NCBI GenBank assembly: GCA_024036415.1
Contig: JAMWET010003385.1
Span: 30,001 to 94,000, forward strand
Length of the DNA stretch: 64,000 bases
Source: Prochilodus magdalenae
Taxonomy: Eukaryota > Chordata > Actinopteri > Characiformes > Prochilodontidae
Reading direction: 5' to 3'
Shown in pieces: positions 12,901-23,712 of the stretch (positions are counted from its first letter, which is position 1; every line of letters begins with the position of its first letter). The position numbers were made by a program, and so were the translations under genes. The notes under the pieces were generated by a model, which was not told where the DNA came from, searched no databases, and saw only the letters and a list, made by a program, of their open reading frames with translations.

Positions 12901-14634
12901 GTAAATCTGAATTCTAGTCCAAGCTTTGATTGACTGTCAGAAGCGATGGAGAGAAAGGAAGTTATGGAGTTATAGAAAGCGGTTATTTAATTCCTGAAGT
13001 CTTTATTAAACAAACCAAACAAACACTGTAATACTGTATTTAGTGGCAGTTCGTTATATCTGTTATCTGTTCCTGCTGCCAGGACAGACTTAATATGCAT
13101 ATCATCGCTGTACAAAGAAAAACAAGGATCTCCAAAATGGTAACTTTACAGGAGAGGCCAAAAATTTAATTTGAATGGAAGTCAATGGAACCAGACGTCT
13201 TACCAAGCAGTTTTGGGTCGTTTCTGTTGGTCCGTTCATCATGACATTTACACACAAGAGAAACGGCAGCTTTTTTTGTTTGTTTGTTTGTTTAAACAAT
13301 GCGTAAAAGTGAAAATCAACAAAAATGGAGATGCATGTTTTTCTTTGGACAGCGACAATATTAAAGTTGCCAGTTTTAGCTGAATTATTTGTTAATATCG
13401 TCATGCGTTTGCACTTTTCTCCCTTTTAAATTCTGATATTGTTTATTGGATAGATATTAAGGGATGTGATGTTTAAGGAATTTCTGCTGTGGAACTTGTA
13501 ACACCTCTCTCACCCTTCCCGACTTATCACCTGATCTAGAAGTTTTCACGTGGCCTCTGAACATTCATACCATCTTTTCTCACTCCCGTCACACAGCACT
13601 TTTTCCCCTGATCGTCTGTCTGCACGGCTTTCACCGGTTGGGAAAGCGTTGTGGGAACGTTGTTGTAATGTATGTGTCTCTTTTGGCTTTCGTGCACTGC
13701 TTTGTCTCTACAGGTGGGCTGGTTGTGCGTTCGTGTCTGGGCTTGGGTTTGAGTGATGTGACAAATCTCTCCCCTGCAGTCTATCAGAAGCCTCTGCCTG
13801 GCCGAGACTCCACCCCTGGCCTCGCACGCAAAAGACGCTGCACTAGCACCGTCAACTACAAGGAGCCGTCCATCAGCTCGTGAGTTCCTCCCATTCTATA
13901 CAGGAGGGGTGGTTTAGGTTTTACTGCTTTTTCTCCCACACAAATATACAACGATCAAATTTAGCTAAACAAAAGTGAACACTGTTCAGCTGCTCCGCTA
14001 ACACACAGACAGCTCTGCCGAGGGAACCCATTACAGCACTGTGTCGACCTTTTTCATTACTGCTTTATAGTATTCACTTTTATTCTCCTCACACATGCAC
14101 TTCACATTTTACCTGAAGCCTGAAATCTAAGGTGGCTGTGAAATCCTAGCTGAGCACAACTCATCAAATCATTAACATCAATCTAACCAGCCTTCACTGC
14201 TAGGAGAATTCAAAGCTGCTGAAAGAAACTCACAGCTAAGCTGAAGGAGCAGCAAAGGTTGTTTAATGGGGCAGTTTGGTGGGTGGAGTCTCCCCATATG
14301 CAGAACAGCAGGGGGAAAGGTTATGGCTGTTTGGAAAAGTGTTTACACCTGAACTCTGACATGGTTAATCCAGATTTAATCCTGATCCTGAAGAGCAGCT
14401 GTAAACAGAGTCTTTTATCCTGAGAGGCCGAAAGTATCGATGTATGGTCAGTGAATTATTGATGTATCTGAACTGTTCACATTTCTGTGTTTTATCTTCT
14501 CTTCCAGGAAGCTCCGTCGTGGTGATAAATTCACAGACACCCAGTTCCTGCGCTCGCCCATCTTCAAGCAGAAGGCTCGGCACTCGCTCAAAGCGATGGA
14601 GAAATATAACGAGTCGTTTGTGGGCTGTCGCTGA
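6926..14634 (+). CDS. sgo1: Shugoshin 1 (centromeric cohesin protector)
   Basis: Coding exons: 6926-7073, 7943-8142, 9011-9063, 9287-9372, 10587-11525, 12336-12497, 12582-12746, 13780-13879 and 14508-14634. Their phases agree throughout and give 659 aa. The start is ATG in CACCATGG; the protein opens [20 protein letters not shown], matching the shugoshin N terminus. Exon 2 encodes the coiled coil (about residues 50-115, [20 protein letters not shown]), which in the family dimerises and binds PP2A. The large fifth exon is basic, Ser/Arg-rich and low-complexity. It contains [20 protein letters not shown] near residue 370, equivalent to the human motif with the CDK-phosphorylated Thr used for PP2A/cohesin binding. 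The C-terminal SGO motif is at about 602-628 ([13 protein letters not shown], then [11 protein letters not shown]), which in the family reads phosphorylated histone H2A. Role: protects centromeric cohesin from removal before anaphase. The protein is longer than the human one (561 aa), mainly in the middle. The 84-bp intron at 12498-12581 is in frame and could be retained. Confidence 0.93.
8370..8605 (-). mobile_element. LINE 3'-end fragment in sgo1 intron
   Basis: The stretch from about TTGTCCCAAAGAGCTTCATA through GTGAGCAAACCAGGGGCAAC, GAACCCTCGAGAGGAACCAG and CTCAGGTCGATCCTGG is the reverse complement of a widespread fish LINE 3' end. The same tail, on the plus strand, is at 58370-58520 and a worn copy is at 34625-34790 in this window. 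It holds no coding capacity. Confidence 0.6.
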
Positions 14635-14775
14635 GCGATTTCGCTCGACCAGTCTTGCTCTGTATAGGGGATTGCTGTAGTGTTGTTGCAGCCTTAAATA
14701 ATATAGTATATTCATAATGTAAATATTTTAACTTGTGTGGTTTTAACAACTCTTTTAAATGGCAAACCATTAAAC

Positions 14776-14781
14776 AATAAA
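14776..14781 (+). terminator. sgo1: sgo1 polyadenylation signal
   Basis: AATAAA lies 142 bp after the stop codon, followed by a T-rich stretch (GTTTGTCTTTTT). It is the first canonical hexamer downstream of the coding region. Confidence 0.7.
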
Positions 14782-14784
14782 GTT

Positions 14785-17290
14785 TGTCTTTTTACACTTT
14801 GACCTGTCTGCTTCATCCGGTGCATCTAGTGATGAATGATGGTGTTTGAATGCCGAGCTACACACTCCACTGAAGAGAGTCGCCTCCGTTCAGTACATGG
14901 TCTGAACTCTTAAAGCACCTCCCGGAGCTGATGGTGAAGGAGAGAAAGTGTGGAAGTGATTAAACTGAAGAAAGCAGTTAGTGTAAAACAGCTCTGTTCT
15001 TTTGGTCTGCAATAGATCTGCTTAATCCGTCACAGTCACACAGCGTTTGATGTGGTGACCAACAAAACAATTGAATGAATAATCATTGAACGTGCATGTA
15101 TAAAATGATTCTGCAATTTAGTTCACTTTTTTGGGGATTTGAACCTGTAGACTCTTGTGGGAATCATATCCCAGACCAACTAGCCACTTCAGCTCTCACT
15201 GTAACTCACATGTACTAGTGGTCATCCATAAACTCCTGTACACCTGAAGGAATTGAACTCGTCCTAGTTGGAATAAAAGCAGGTTAATGAATAGTGCATA
15301 GTAAACCTTTTAATGATCTCAGTGATGGTAATAAACTGAGAATAATGATGCTGTGTCTTATTGATCCTCATACTGTAAATGAAATAATCCTGAGTGATGC
15401 TTACACACAGCACCGAGTGTACTGATGAAGTAAGAACCTTGTTCTGTTTAAACTGTCAGTCTGATTAGCTTAACTTCTTATCTAGAACAGGGATGGTCAG
15501 CTAGTTCACAGGCTAAAAGAACTATGAGAGGAACCTAAACAGAGTACGAGTACAGTGATGGGGGTTCCAGTTCTGTTCAGTGAGTCAGGCCAAAGTGGCT
15601 CGGTTCACAAAAAGCAAATGGCTCTGTATTCACGAACCAGCCAGGTTAACGTTTTTTTCTGTCATTTAATTTTAATTAGGTAATTTCTTAATCTCATATA
15701 ATAACCAATGTTCCAAATTGGAGATGTAGCAGAACAGACGGTTCCCCACTAGTCACTGAAGAAGGATCATAATACCTGCCCCGATGTTTTCTCTTTAAAA
15801 GCGGCTCTCTTATGAGAGTCGACTCTTGTCTGTTCATTTAAGAGAATCGACTCGCCGCGAACGACACATCGCTACTTAGGACCCTTCGGTGACCGGCCTG
15901 TTCGCCTGACTGAAAATTACACAGTCATAACGGAATACGTAACTTGTGGTGTTAAATATACTTCTTCCTTTTCGGGTTTATACCGTTATCATATACATTA
16001 TTCATGCCTTAAACGTTTATACTCTAACATAAAGACATAGGGATTTATAAAATTTCAACATACACGTCACACGAGCTCTCTGTGAAGTATGGTCAAAAAC
16101 AAAAGGAAGGAATTACAAAGATTAACGGACTACTAATGGGATTGAAGTAAAATCAATAATTAAAAACAAGCTTTCACACAAATAGATTTACTAAATGTCT
16201 AGTTTTGCTGGTTTAGATATTAAATATGCAATAACTGTTCTTCTGGCAGTGTTCATCTCATCTCATGTATGTTAAATGAATAAGATTTTATTATAATCAC
16301 GTAACGACCTTACAGGGCTAAAGAGGAGGTCATCAAACAAAGACGTAGTGGCTTTTAAGAGGGATTTCTTTACCAGCCTTTCTTTGTCTAAACAGAGATT
16401 AACCCCAAAACAGAAAGTAACACAAGTGTCATTCTTTATTCTTTATAAAGTGTTTCGTTTTGTTACTAAGAACATAATTAAACGGTCCAAATTGAACGTC
16501 TGTTTGGTGGTCTTACAGCTGCTTTATTTTTTTTGTAAAAACAATTGGTGTATTATTTCTTGTAATAGAAATTAGCATAAATATATATGGTAACAACCAC
16601 GCAGCATCCCCATACCATACAAGACTCTAGGACCATAACTATAAACATTTACACAAGTAATTGCATAGATTTATATTGCACAGATATTCTATAGATGTTG
16701 TATAGATATTGCACAGTTACTGTTCTCTTATACCAGCTACATAAATACTGATACACTAGGCAGTCACCTAGATACTGAGGGTATAAGATAATCCTTTACT
16801 GATCCCACAGTGGGGACATTTACAGTCAGGGTGCATGACTTCTAGTCATGCTGGCAGTGAGTACTAAATGTATACAGGTGATGAGGTGCAGGAGCAAATA
16901 TCGCACAATAATTATTTAAGTCACATTGAATATATAGCTAGAAATGTTTATGTAAATCCATTTTTATGTACCTATTAACTCCATTAACAGAAATCACACA
17001 GTTCTGCAAAGAAAGATCTTCTGTCTAACCTTGAAGTGAGAGAACATCATCAGGGATGGAATCACATTACCTGTTAAACTCATCAGAGTCTGAAGTAATG
17101 GTAATTTGTAACAGAAGTTACTTAATGACCCCCACAACAAAGCTGGTCTATGAAATGTTGTTAGTTTAATGGGTCGTTTATTAACGTTGTATGGACATAT
17201 AAGCCAAAACTGTAATTTATCAACTCCGCTAAAGAGGAAGCTAATGTTCCATATGTTTATAGGATTTGAAGGAATCTAAACCAGAGACAT
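14785..17290. other. sgo1-rpl14 spacer, no gene seen
   Basis: About 2.5 kb with only short chance frames. Around 16770-16860 (AGATAATCCTTTACTGATCC, CAGTGGGGACATTT) it carries a repeat edge in opposite orientation to the tail at about 17380-17440 (CTACTGTGGGATCAATAAAG). So 16770-17440 may be one dispersed element whose tail abuts the rpl14 promoter. Confidence 0.45.
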
Positions 17291-17439
17291 TTTTTGTATT
17301 TTTATTTATTTAATGTATACTTTTTTATTTATATTTGTATATATAGATCTTATTTATTATTTGTATATTTCCTGACACTTATGTTCTTTACTCTGTGCTG
17401 CTGTAACATTTCAAATTTCCCTACTGTGGGATCAATAAA

Positions 17440-17532
17440 GGATGCGCGCATGCGTGGAACGAAGTGGTATCAGCGCGCATGCGCGGGAAGTGGTATCCGC
17501 GTTGAGCGGAAGTGCCCCCGTCCTTTCTACCC
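17440..17532 (+). promoter_or_regulatory. rpl14: rpl14 promoter: duplicated NRF1-like sites, ETS site, 5'TOP-like start
   Basis: Seen: GCGCGCATGCG at 17444-17454 and again in GCGCGCATGCGCGG at 17473-17486, each followed shortly by GAAGTGGTATC, so about 29 bp is tandemly duplicated. AGCGGAAGTGC (ETS type) lies near 17505-17515. A pyrimidine stretch CCTTTCTACCCC starts near 17522, just before the ATG. Known: YGCGCAYGCGCR is the NRF1 consensus, and vertebrate ribosomal protein mRNAs begin with a 5' terminal oligopyrimidine tract. Inferred: transcription starts in this tract and translation is growth-regulated. Confidence 0.65.
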
Positions 17533-17544
17533 CGATCTGCCATC

Positions 17545-20500
17545 ATGGTGAGTGTCGGCTTGCGCTTCCAGTCAGAGTTTTTAGGAAATAATCAGCGTTT
17601 TGTGGGCTCCTGTTGAGAGTTCTAGCCCGATTGAGACTGTTTTGCACTTAATAAAGCCATATAGGCTCGTATTTGTGGGTTTTGTAGCGTCTTCTTGTAA
17701 AAGTTTGTTCCGTTTGTATCTGGTCTCCTGAAACGTGGTGAGCTAACAGAGTTAGCAGCTCGGCCCGCGCCAGTTTAGACGTGGTCTGGAGTGTTTTATC
17801 GCGAAATTGAGTTACGAACTGGCTATTTAACGAGCCCGGTGTCTGTTCAGCAGTACCGTTATGAGGTTGGGTTGCCGTTCGCCAACTTCTTATACGGATT
17901 TAGCCGGTCCACCTTAAATCTGTAACAGTTATGGTCTGGCGCCTGGTTTAAGGTGGAACGGAAAAGTTGGTGTACCTAGCTGTGTACCACTAGCGTTTGG
18001 CGATTTACCTTGTTAGCCGTAGCTAACATTTACGTTCTACCTTTAATTTTGTATGTAACTATATTTAAGGTGGAACGGACAATTCCAGTAAGAAGCCGAC
18101 TCAAGTCTCGTTAGCTGATGAGACAGGGACCGTTTAACAGGTCACATTAATATTGAGTTATTTAGAGAATGAGTGTTAAATAGAGAATAGTGTTAAATCT
18201 CAGGTTTGTTCTGTGGTTAACGGTGTAAACTGGTGTTTGGCCTGAGGAGGGCTGTGTGTGAGCTTCTCCAACACCCAGACCAGATTACCGGTTACTACTT
18301 TAGAGATCCAGTAAAGGGAATAAACTGCGGATGTTCTAGTGTAACACCTCAACGCTGTCCTCCTCCAGAAGTCATTATATGCTGGTATCTGACTTGTGTG
18401 TGTGCATCTCTAACATGCTTCTGACTTCTCTTACAGGTGTACAAGCGCTTCGTAGAGATTGGCCGCGTTGCCTTTGTTGCCTTCGGGCCTCATGAGGGCA
18501 AGCTGGTGGCAATCGTAGACGTCATTGACCAGAACAGGGTAAGAACAGGTCCTTTCCACTGTTACTGATGTGTGGAGCCCCTGAACGTAGTGATACATCC
18601 ATGTGTGTTTTTGTTTGTTGCCTGTGCAGGCACTGGTTGATGGACCCTGCTCTGGCGTGAGGAGGCAAGCTATGCCATTCAAGTGCATGCAGCTTACTGA
18701 TTACGTCATCAAGGTACCTCACAGGTGAGTCTGAAACATGATTTGAGTTCACTGACGGTGAGAAAAACACTCTGTACAGCAAACCTCATTGGATCGTTGT
18801 AAACAGAGCTCCCGAGTCATGCAGAGTTAGGGAGTTAGGTCTTGGGGGATTTGGGAAGTAGGACTGCAGTTGGACACCCATAACAGCTTTATGCTCTGGA
18901 GCTGGTGGTCTTGACTCCTGAAGGGTCTGTATCTAGAACAGACTAGAACTAAATGTAGCACATGAATTGAACCAGGTGAACTGAAAATCATCCTACCAGG
19001 AACAGCAGCCTCCTTTTATACTCCCATGAGATTGTTTTCTCCAGATATTGGACGGCACCAGGTCTTCAGTAAGGTGGTGCAGACTTGTATATGTGGTTCT
19101 AGTCCTGGTCAGGTCCGATGAGCCGGATCTTTTCTCTCTGTGATGATGAATCTTCTGGACCAGGACTGGGAACTTCTCTTTTAGATAAACAGATGCCAAA
19201 TTTAGCTTGGCCTTATGTTCGTGCAAGCAGATAGTCCTTCTCCACCTAATGAAGCCCTGGATGTTGTGATAAAGAGAAGTGTTGGTGTGTATACAGGAGA
19301 AAGGTTAAAGATCATTGAGTGTGTGTAGGCAGTGTTGACCTCGTAGCTCAAGTGCTAAACTGAAGAAGCTAAATTTGAAAACCTCAGATGAACAAATGCA
19401 CCTCAGGAAGATGGAGGGTGTGGCTGTTTTGATTGTGTTTTGGAGAGTGTAAAATGTGATCGTGTTTAGTTAGTGTCCAGATTGTTCAGGAATGATTCGA
19501 TGGAACGTCAGCTGCGTGTTTTTTACTCCTGCTTCTCACTTTGTACGTACAAGTTTCATCCAGCATTCTCTACACTAACAGCAAACTGTACTCTACTGAC
19601 GTAGATCTGTTAATCCTGTATAGGAGCTGTTCTGAGAGTGACTTACCAGCTGATGTACAGCATAACTGTATATGTAGCTAAATCAGCTGAGCTATTATAC
19701 AGTAATTGTTTATTAAGCTAATTATTTTGTATATTCTGCTGTAACTATGCAAATTTCTCCATGTGGGATAATACAAGGCTGTCTTATCCATGTTGTCTCA
19801 TATTCTGTGTAGCACACAAGTAGCATCACTTGGTACACTTCAGGCTTCCAGTCCAGATCCACACTCTTCAGACTTCCAATCCAAATCAGATTTCCGGCAT
19901 ATCCAGATTGACTTTTGAGTGATCTTGCTGGAATCGTGTCTGAGCATTCATGTCACACACCCACGAATTGGTGCCTGGTAGTGTGCATGCAGCCGGAATG
20001 TGTTCTGTGTCACATACGATGAGACAAACGACATCAATGTCAAATCCAGAGTGCTGCAACTTCTGCGATTCAAGAGGCCCATCGGAGATTCCTGCTCATT
20101 CCAGAGAATTCCTCATTTGAAATCCACACCTCCAGCATAGCTGTGTGGCTACTGATGCTGTCAGTAGCCCAGGGACGCCTAGGGATATATTGGTAATCTT
20201 GGAGAACCTCTAAGAACTTGTAGTCTGAACGCAACTTGGTCCTGTCTTATGGAATGCCTTACTGGAGGGAGAAACGCTTTTCTACATAAACTTCCAACAC
20301 TCGGAATTCCGCAAGCGTATGTTAGGCTGCAGCGATACGGGAATTGTGAGCTAAAGACAGTGTCTGATATCTAATGCTGTATGTGGTGATGCTGGTGTGT
20401 AAACAAACCAGTGACGGTAGCTGAAACTTAATCCACCTGATCAGCTTTACAGAGGAATGTACTTGTTACTCCGAGGAGCTGTGAATGGAAGGAAGGGACT

Positions 20501-21116
20501 GAAATGCCACAGTGCAGTTATCCACCATCACCTCCAACTGTCCGTCTGGTGTTTCGTATCTCTGAAAATCTTAGGAGAAGACCAGCACTCTGAACTTTGA
20601 ATAAGCTCGGGGAGTTGAATGTTTAATCCTCTGTGTTTATCTCCGCAGCGCTCGTCAGAAGTACGTTAGGCGTGCCTGGGAGAAGGCCGAGGTCAACAAG
20701 AAGTGGGCCGAGAGCAGCTGGGCCAAGAAGATCGAAGCCAGACAGAAGGTAAGCTGATCTACACCTCACTGCGCATGCTATGTGGGGCCGTTCACGGCGC
20801 TGCTGGGTTGTGAGGTTCGTCGTTTGAATATAAACTGTTAACACGTTTCATCTCTCTGACCTGCTGTGCTCTCTTCTCTTCGACAGAGGGCCAAAATGAC
20901 CGACTTCGACCGCTACAAGGTCATGAAGGCCAAGAAGATGGTAAGTGTGGTTTGACTCATGCTGTTTAAGCTGGTCTGTGTAAAAGTGATGGTGGACGAA
21001 ACACCAGACGCTAACTTGTGCTCTCTCTCCCTTCGTCTCTGCAGAGGAACAAGATCATTAAGCATGAGGTGAAGAGGCTCCAGAAGGCCGCAGCTACCAA
21101 AGCAAAAAAGGCCTAA
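17545..21116 (+). CDS. rpl14: 60S ribosomal protein L14 (eL14)
   Basis: Six exons: 17545-17547 (only the ATG), 18437-18538, 18630-18724, 20649-20748, 20887-20940 and 21045-21116. Phases agree and give 141 aa. The protein reads [20 protein letters not shown] at the start, then the eL14 signatures [57 protein letters not shown] and [19 protein letters not shown], ending in a Lys/Ala-rich tail as expected. It is a structural protein of the large cytosolic ribosomal subunit. An exon 1 holding just the initiator codon is common in ribosomal protein genes. Length is normal for fish, since the long Ala tract of mammalian RPL14 is absent. All six exons have canonical GT-AG borders. I saw no convincing snoRNA in the introns. 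Confidence 0.96.
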
Positions 21117-21124
21117 TTCTCTCC

Positions 21125-21130
21125 AATAAA
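21125..21130 (+). terminator. rpl14: rpl14 polyadenylation signal
   Basis: AATAAA begins 9 bases after the stop codon, the very short 3' UTR usual for ribosomal protein genes. Confidence 0.85.
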
Positions 21131-21384
21131 CCTGTTTGACTAGTTCACCTGGACTCTGAGTCTTTCACTTCAGACCGTCTGGTCTGAGCCACTGAGTGTT
21201 AACATGGGTCGCTCCCTATCACTGCTGAGCAAAACCTCATATCTCCTAGATGAGGCTTTACAGGAGATGGGATGCTTTGCTGGTAATGTGGAACCACTAA
21301 ACACATAAATGGAGATGTGAGGTTTTTATTCAGACAGCTGGGAGATTATTACCTTCTGCCTGTTTGCTTTTGTGAGGTGCAAAC

Positions 21385-21735
21385 AGAGCGGGTTTGGTGT
21401 GAGGTGTGTACAGAGTGAGTGAGAGCGGGTTTGGTGTGAGGTGTGTACAGAGTGAGTGAGAGAGGGTTTGGTGTGAGGTGTGTACAGAGTGAGTGAGAGC
21501 GGGTTTGGTGTGAGGTGTGTACAGAGTGAGCGAGAGAGGGTTTGGTGTGAGGTGTGTACAGAGTGAGTGAGAGAGGGTTTGGTGTGAGGTGTGTACAGAG
21601 TGAGGGAGAGAGGGTTTGGTGTGAGGTGTGTACAGAGTGAGGGAGAGTGGGTTTGGTGTGAGGTGTGTACAGAGTGAGTGAGAGGGTTTGGTGTGAGGTG
21701 TGTACAGAGTGAGCGAGAGTGGGTTTGGTGTGAGG
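21385..21735. repeat. Minisatellite, about 37-bp unit (GGTGTGTACAGAGTGAGTGA)
   Basis: About nine or ten copies of a 37-38 bp unit containing GGGTTTGGTGTGAGGTGTGT followed by ACAGAGTGAGTGAGAG lie just downstream of rpl14. The overlapping minus-strand frames (to 149 aa, rich in THSVHTSHQT) are artefacts of the repeat. Confidence 0.95.
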
Positions 21736-21739
21736 TGGT

Positions 21740-22690
21740 GCAGCAAGGATACGACGGGATAAAGAATTTTTTCATGTGACGGTTTATGTGATATGCTAAA
21801 GTTGTAGAGGAGCTGTTAGCGGGACGTTCGAGAGAATTCGACTTTAATAAGAGAGCCTTTGTATCTTGCTTTATTCAAATAGTTTTGTTTATGGTTCAGT
21901 CAGTGATGTTGAATCACGAAATCCTCAAATTAAAAGAAGTGCTGGTCCTTAATTTAAAACAAAACTGGGTGAAAATTCCCAGAACAATCCATGAACTGGG
22001 CTGAGTGCTGGATATTCATCTGCACTCTGGGTAGAACCGTGTGGTCATGGTACTGCTTCAGGTCTACTGTGGAGGAGCCATCCATTTCTTTCTGCATGGT
22101 GACCTGTAACTCCACTCTGAACCACTGGAGGGCAGTAACTAGTTCCACTAGTCTACTGGGGTAGTGTTGTTCAGTACGGTTCTGCTGGGTTCTCTGCTCT
22201 GAGTATGTTCTAATAGTAATCCTGGTAACGCCGCTCCAGGTCATTAATGAGTACAGGAATCTACAGTAACTGGGTTTACTGCAAAGCCTGAAGGAAGCTG
22301 GAGTGCCTCCCAGAATTCCGAGGAACCTCCACAGGTGTGTTATTGAAAGTGTTCACACAGAGATTCTGTGGATCTGGTGGTGATGTTCTACACCCGGGAT
22401 CCTGCTGTGGCTCACCGAGGAACATTGTTCCTGCGCGTTTCTGCTGCTGTGTTGTTGATGAAGGGACTTTTCTGGAAGCTGATTTTATAGATTAATCACT
22501 GCATCACACGTGTCCAGTCTAAACAGACTCCAGATCATCACCTTTGGTCCACACTGAACAGCAGGACGAGCAGAAGACGGATGCGAATGTAAAGCTCCAT
22601 ACTGCACTGAATATAGAATAACCACGAACTGTTAGAGCGAGAGTAACGATGAGAAACATCGTCAGGAAACTCCGTCACTGTTACCAGTGG
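21740..22690. other. Spacer without recognised gene
   Basis: No coding signature on either strand. The sequence is AT-neutral and unique-looking, between the rpl14-side and abhd5-side minisatellites. Confidence 0.4.
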
Positions 22691-22694
22691 AACC

Positions 22695-23510
22695 AGTAAA
22701 ACCACCGTTCATTTCTCCTTCTCTGTGTTTCCTGCTCTTCTTCTGTTTCCTGCTCCTATTCTGTGTATTTCTGTTTGTGTCCTGCTCTTCTTCTGTGTCT
22801 TTCTGTTTCCTGCTCTTCTGTGTTTGTGTTTCCTGCTCTTCTTCTGTGTCTTTCTGTTTCCTGCTCTTCTGTGTTTGTGTTTCCTGCTCTTCTTCTGTGT
22901 CTGTTTCCTGCTCTTCTTCTGTGTCTATTCCCTGCTCTTCTTCTGTGTCTGTTTCCTGCTCTTCTTCTGTGTCTATTCCCTGCTCTTCTTCTGTGTCTGT
23001 TTCCTGCTCTTCTTCTTCTGTGTGTGTCTGTTTTCTGCTCTTCTTCTATGTCTGTGTGTTTCCTGCTCTTCTTCTATGTCTGTGTCTGTTTCCTGCTCTT
23101 CTTCTGTGTCTCTGTGTTTCCTGCTCTTCTTCTGTGTCTCTGTGTTTCCTGCTCTTCCTCTGTGTCTGTGTCTGTTTCCTGCTCTTCCTCTTCTTCTGTG
23201 TCTGTTTCCTGCTCTTCCTCTGTGTCTGTGTCTGTTTCCTGCTCTTCCTCTTCTTCTGTGTCTGTTTCCTGCTCTTCTTCTGTGTCTGTGTCTGTTTCCT
23301 GCTCTTCTTCTGTGTCTGTGTCTGTTTCCTGCTCTTCTTCTGTGTGTTTCCTGCTCTTCTTCTATGTATTTCCTGCTCTTCTCTGTGTTTGTGTTTCCTG
23401 CTCTTCTTCTGTCTGTTTCCCTTTCCTCTTCTGTGTCTGTGGGTTTCCCTCTCCTCTTCTGTGTTTTTCTTTTGTGTGTGTTTAGTGTTCTTCCTCTGTG
23501 CGGTGTTTTC
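22695..23510. repeat. Pyrimidine-rich minisatellite upstream of abhd5
   Basis: A unit near 23 bp, TTCCTGCTCTTCTTCTGTGT plus CTG, is repeated about 33 times with 6-bp insertions and deletions (TCTGTG, TTC). One strand is almost pure C/T/G. Three overlapping plus frames (240-305 aa of Cys/Ser/Leu/Phe repeats) arise because many length changes are multiples of three. It ends about 200 bp before the proposed abhd5 start codon, so it may lie in or next to the promoter. Confidence 0.95.
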
Positions 23511-23712
23511 CTGTACTGTGTATGACACAGCACAGAAGGAGACTCAGCAAGAGCCTGTTGGCAGTGACCTTGAGGAGCTCCTGTGGGACCTCTTGGCTGT
23601 GTAGAGCTGTGTGTGGGTGAGAGGTACGCTGGCTTTTACCAGAGATCTGCTCCTGTGTTGTAACATGTTCCTTCTCAGAGCAGCTGCAGCGGTGGAGGAG
23701 TGAAGGTCAGCG

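Noticed and set aside
22687..23604. Three overlapping plus frames of 240-305 aa and minus frames of 160-186 aa
   Set aside because: They exist only because a pyrimidine-rich minisatellite lacks stops in several frames; the products are pure repeats with no start context or domain.
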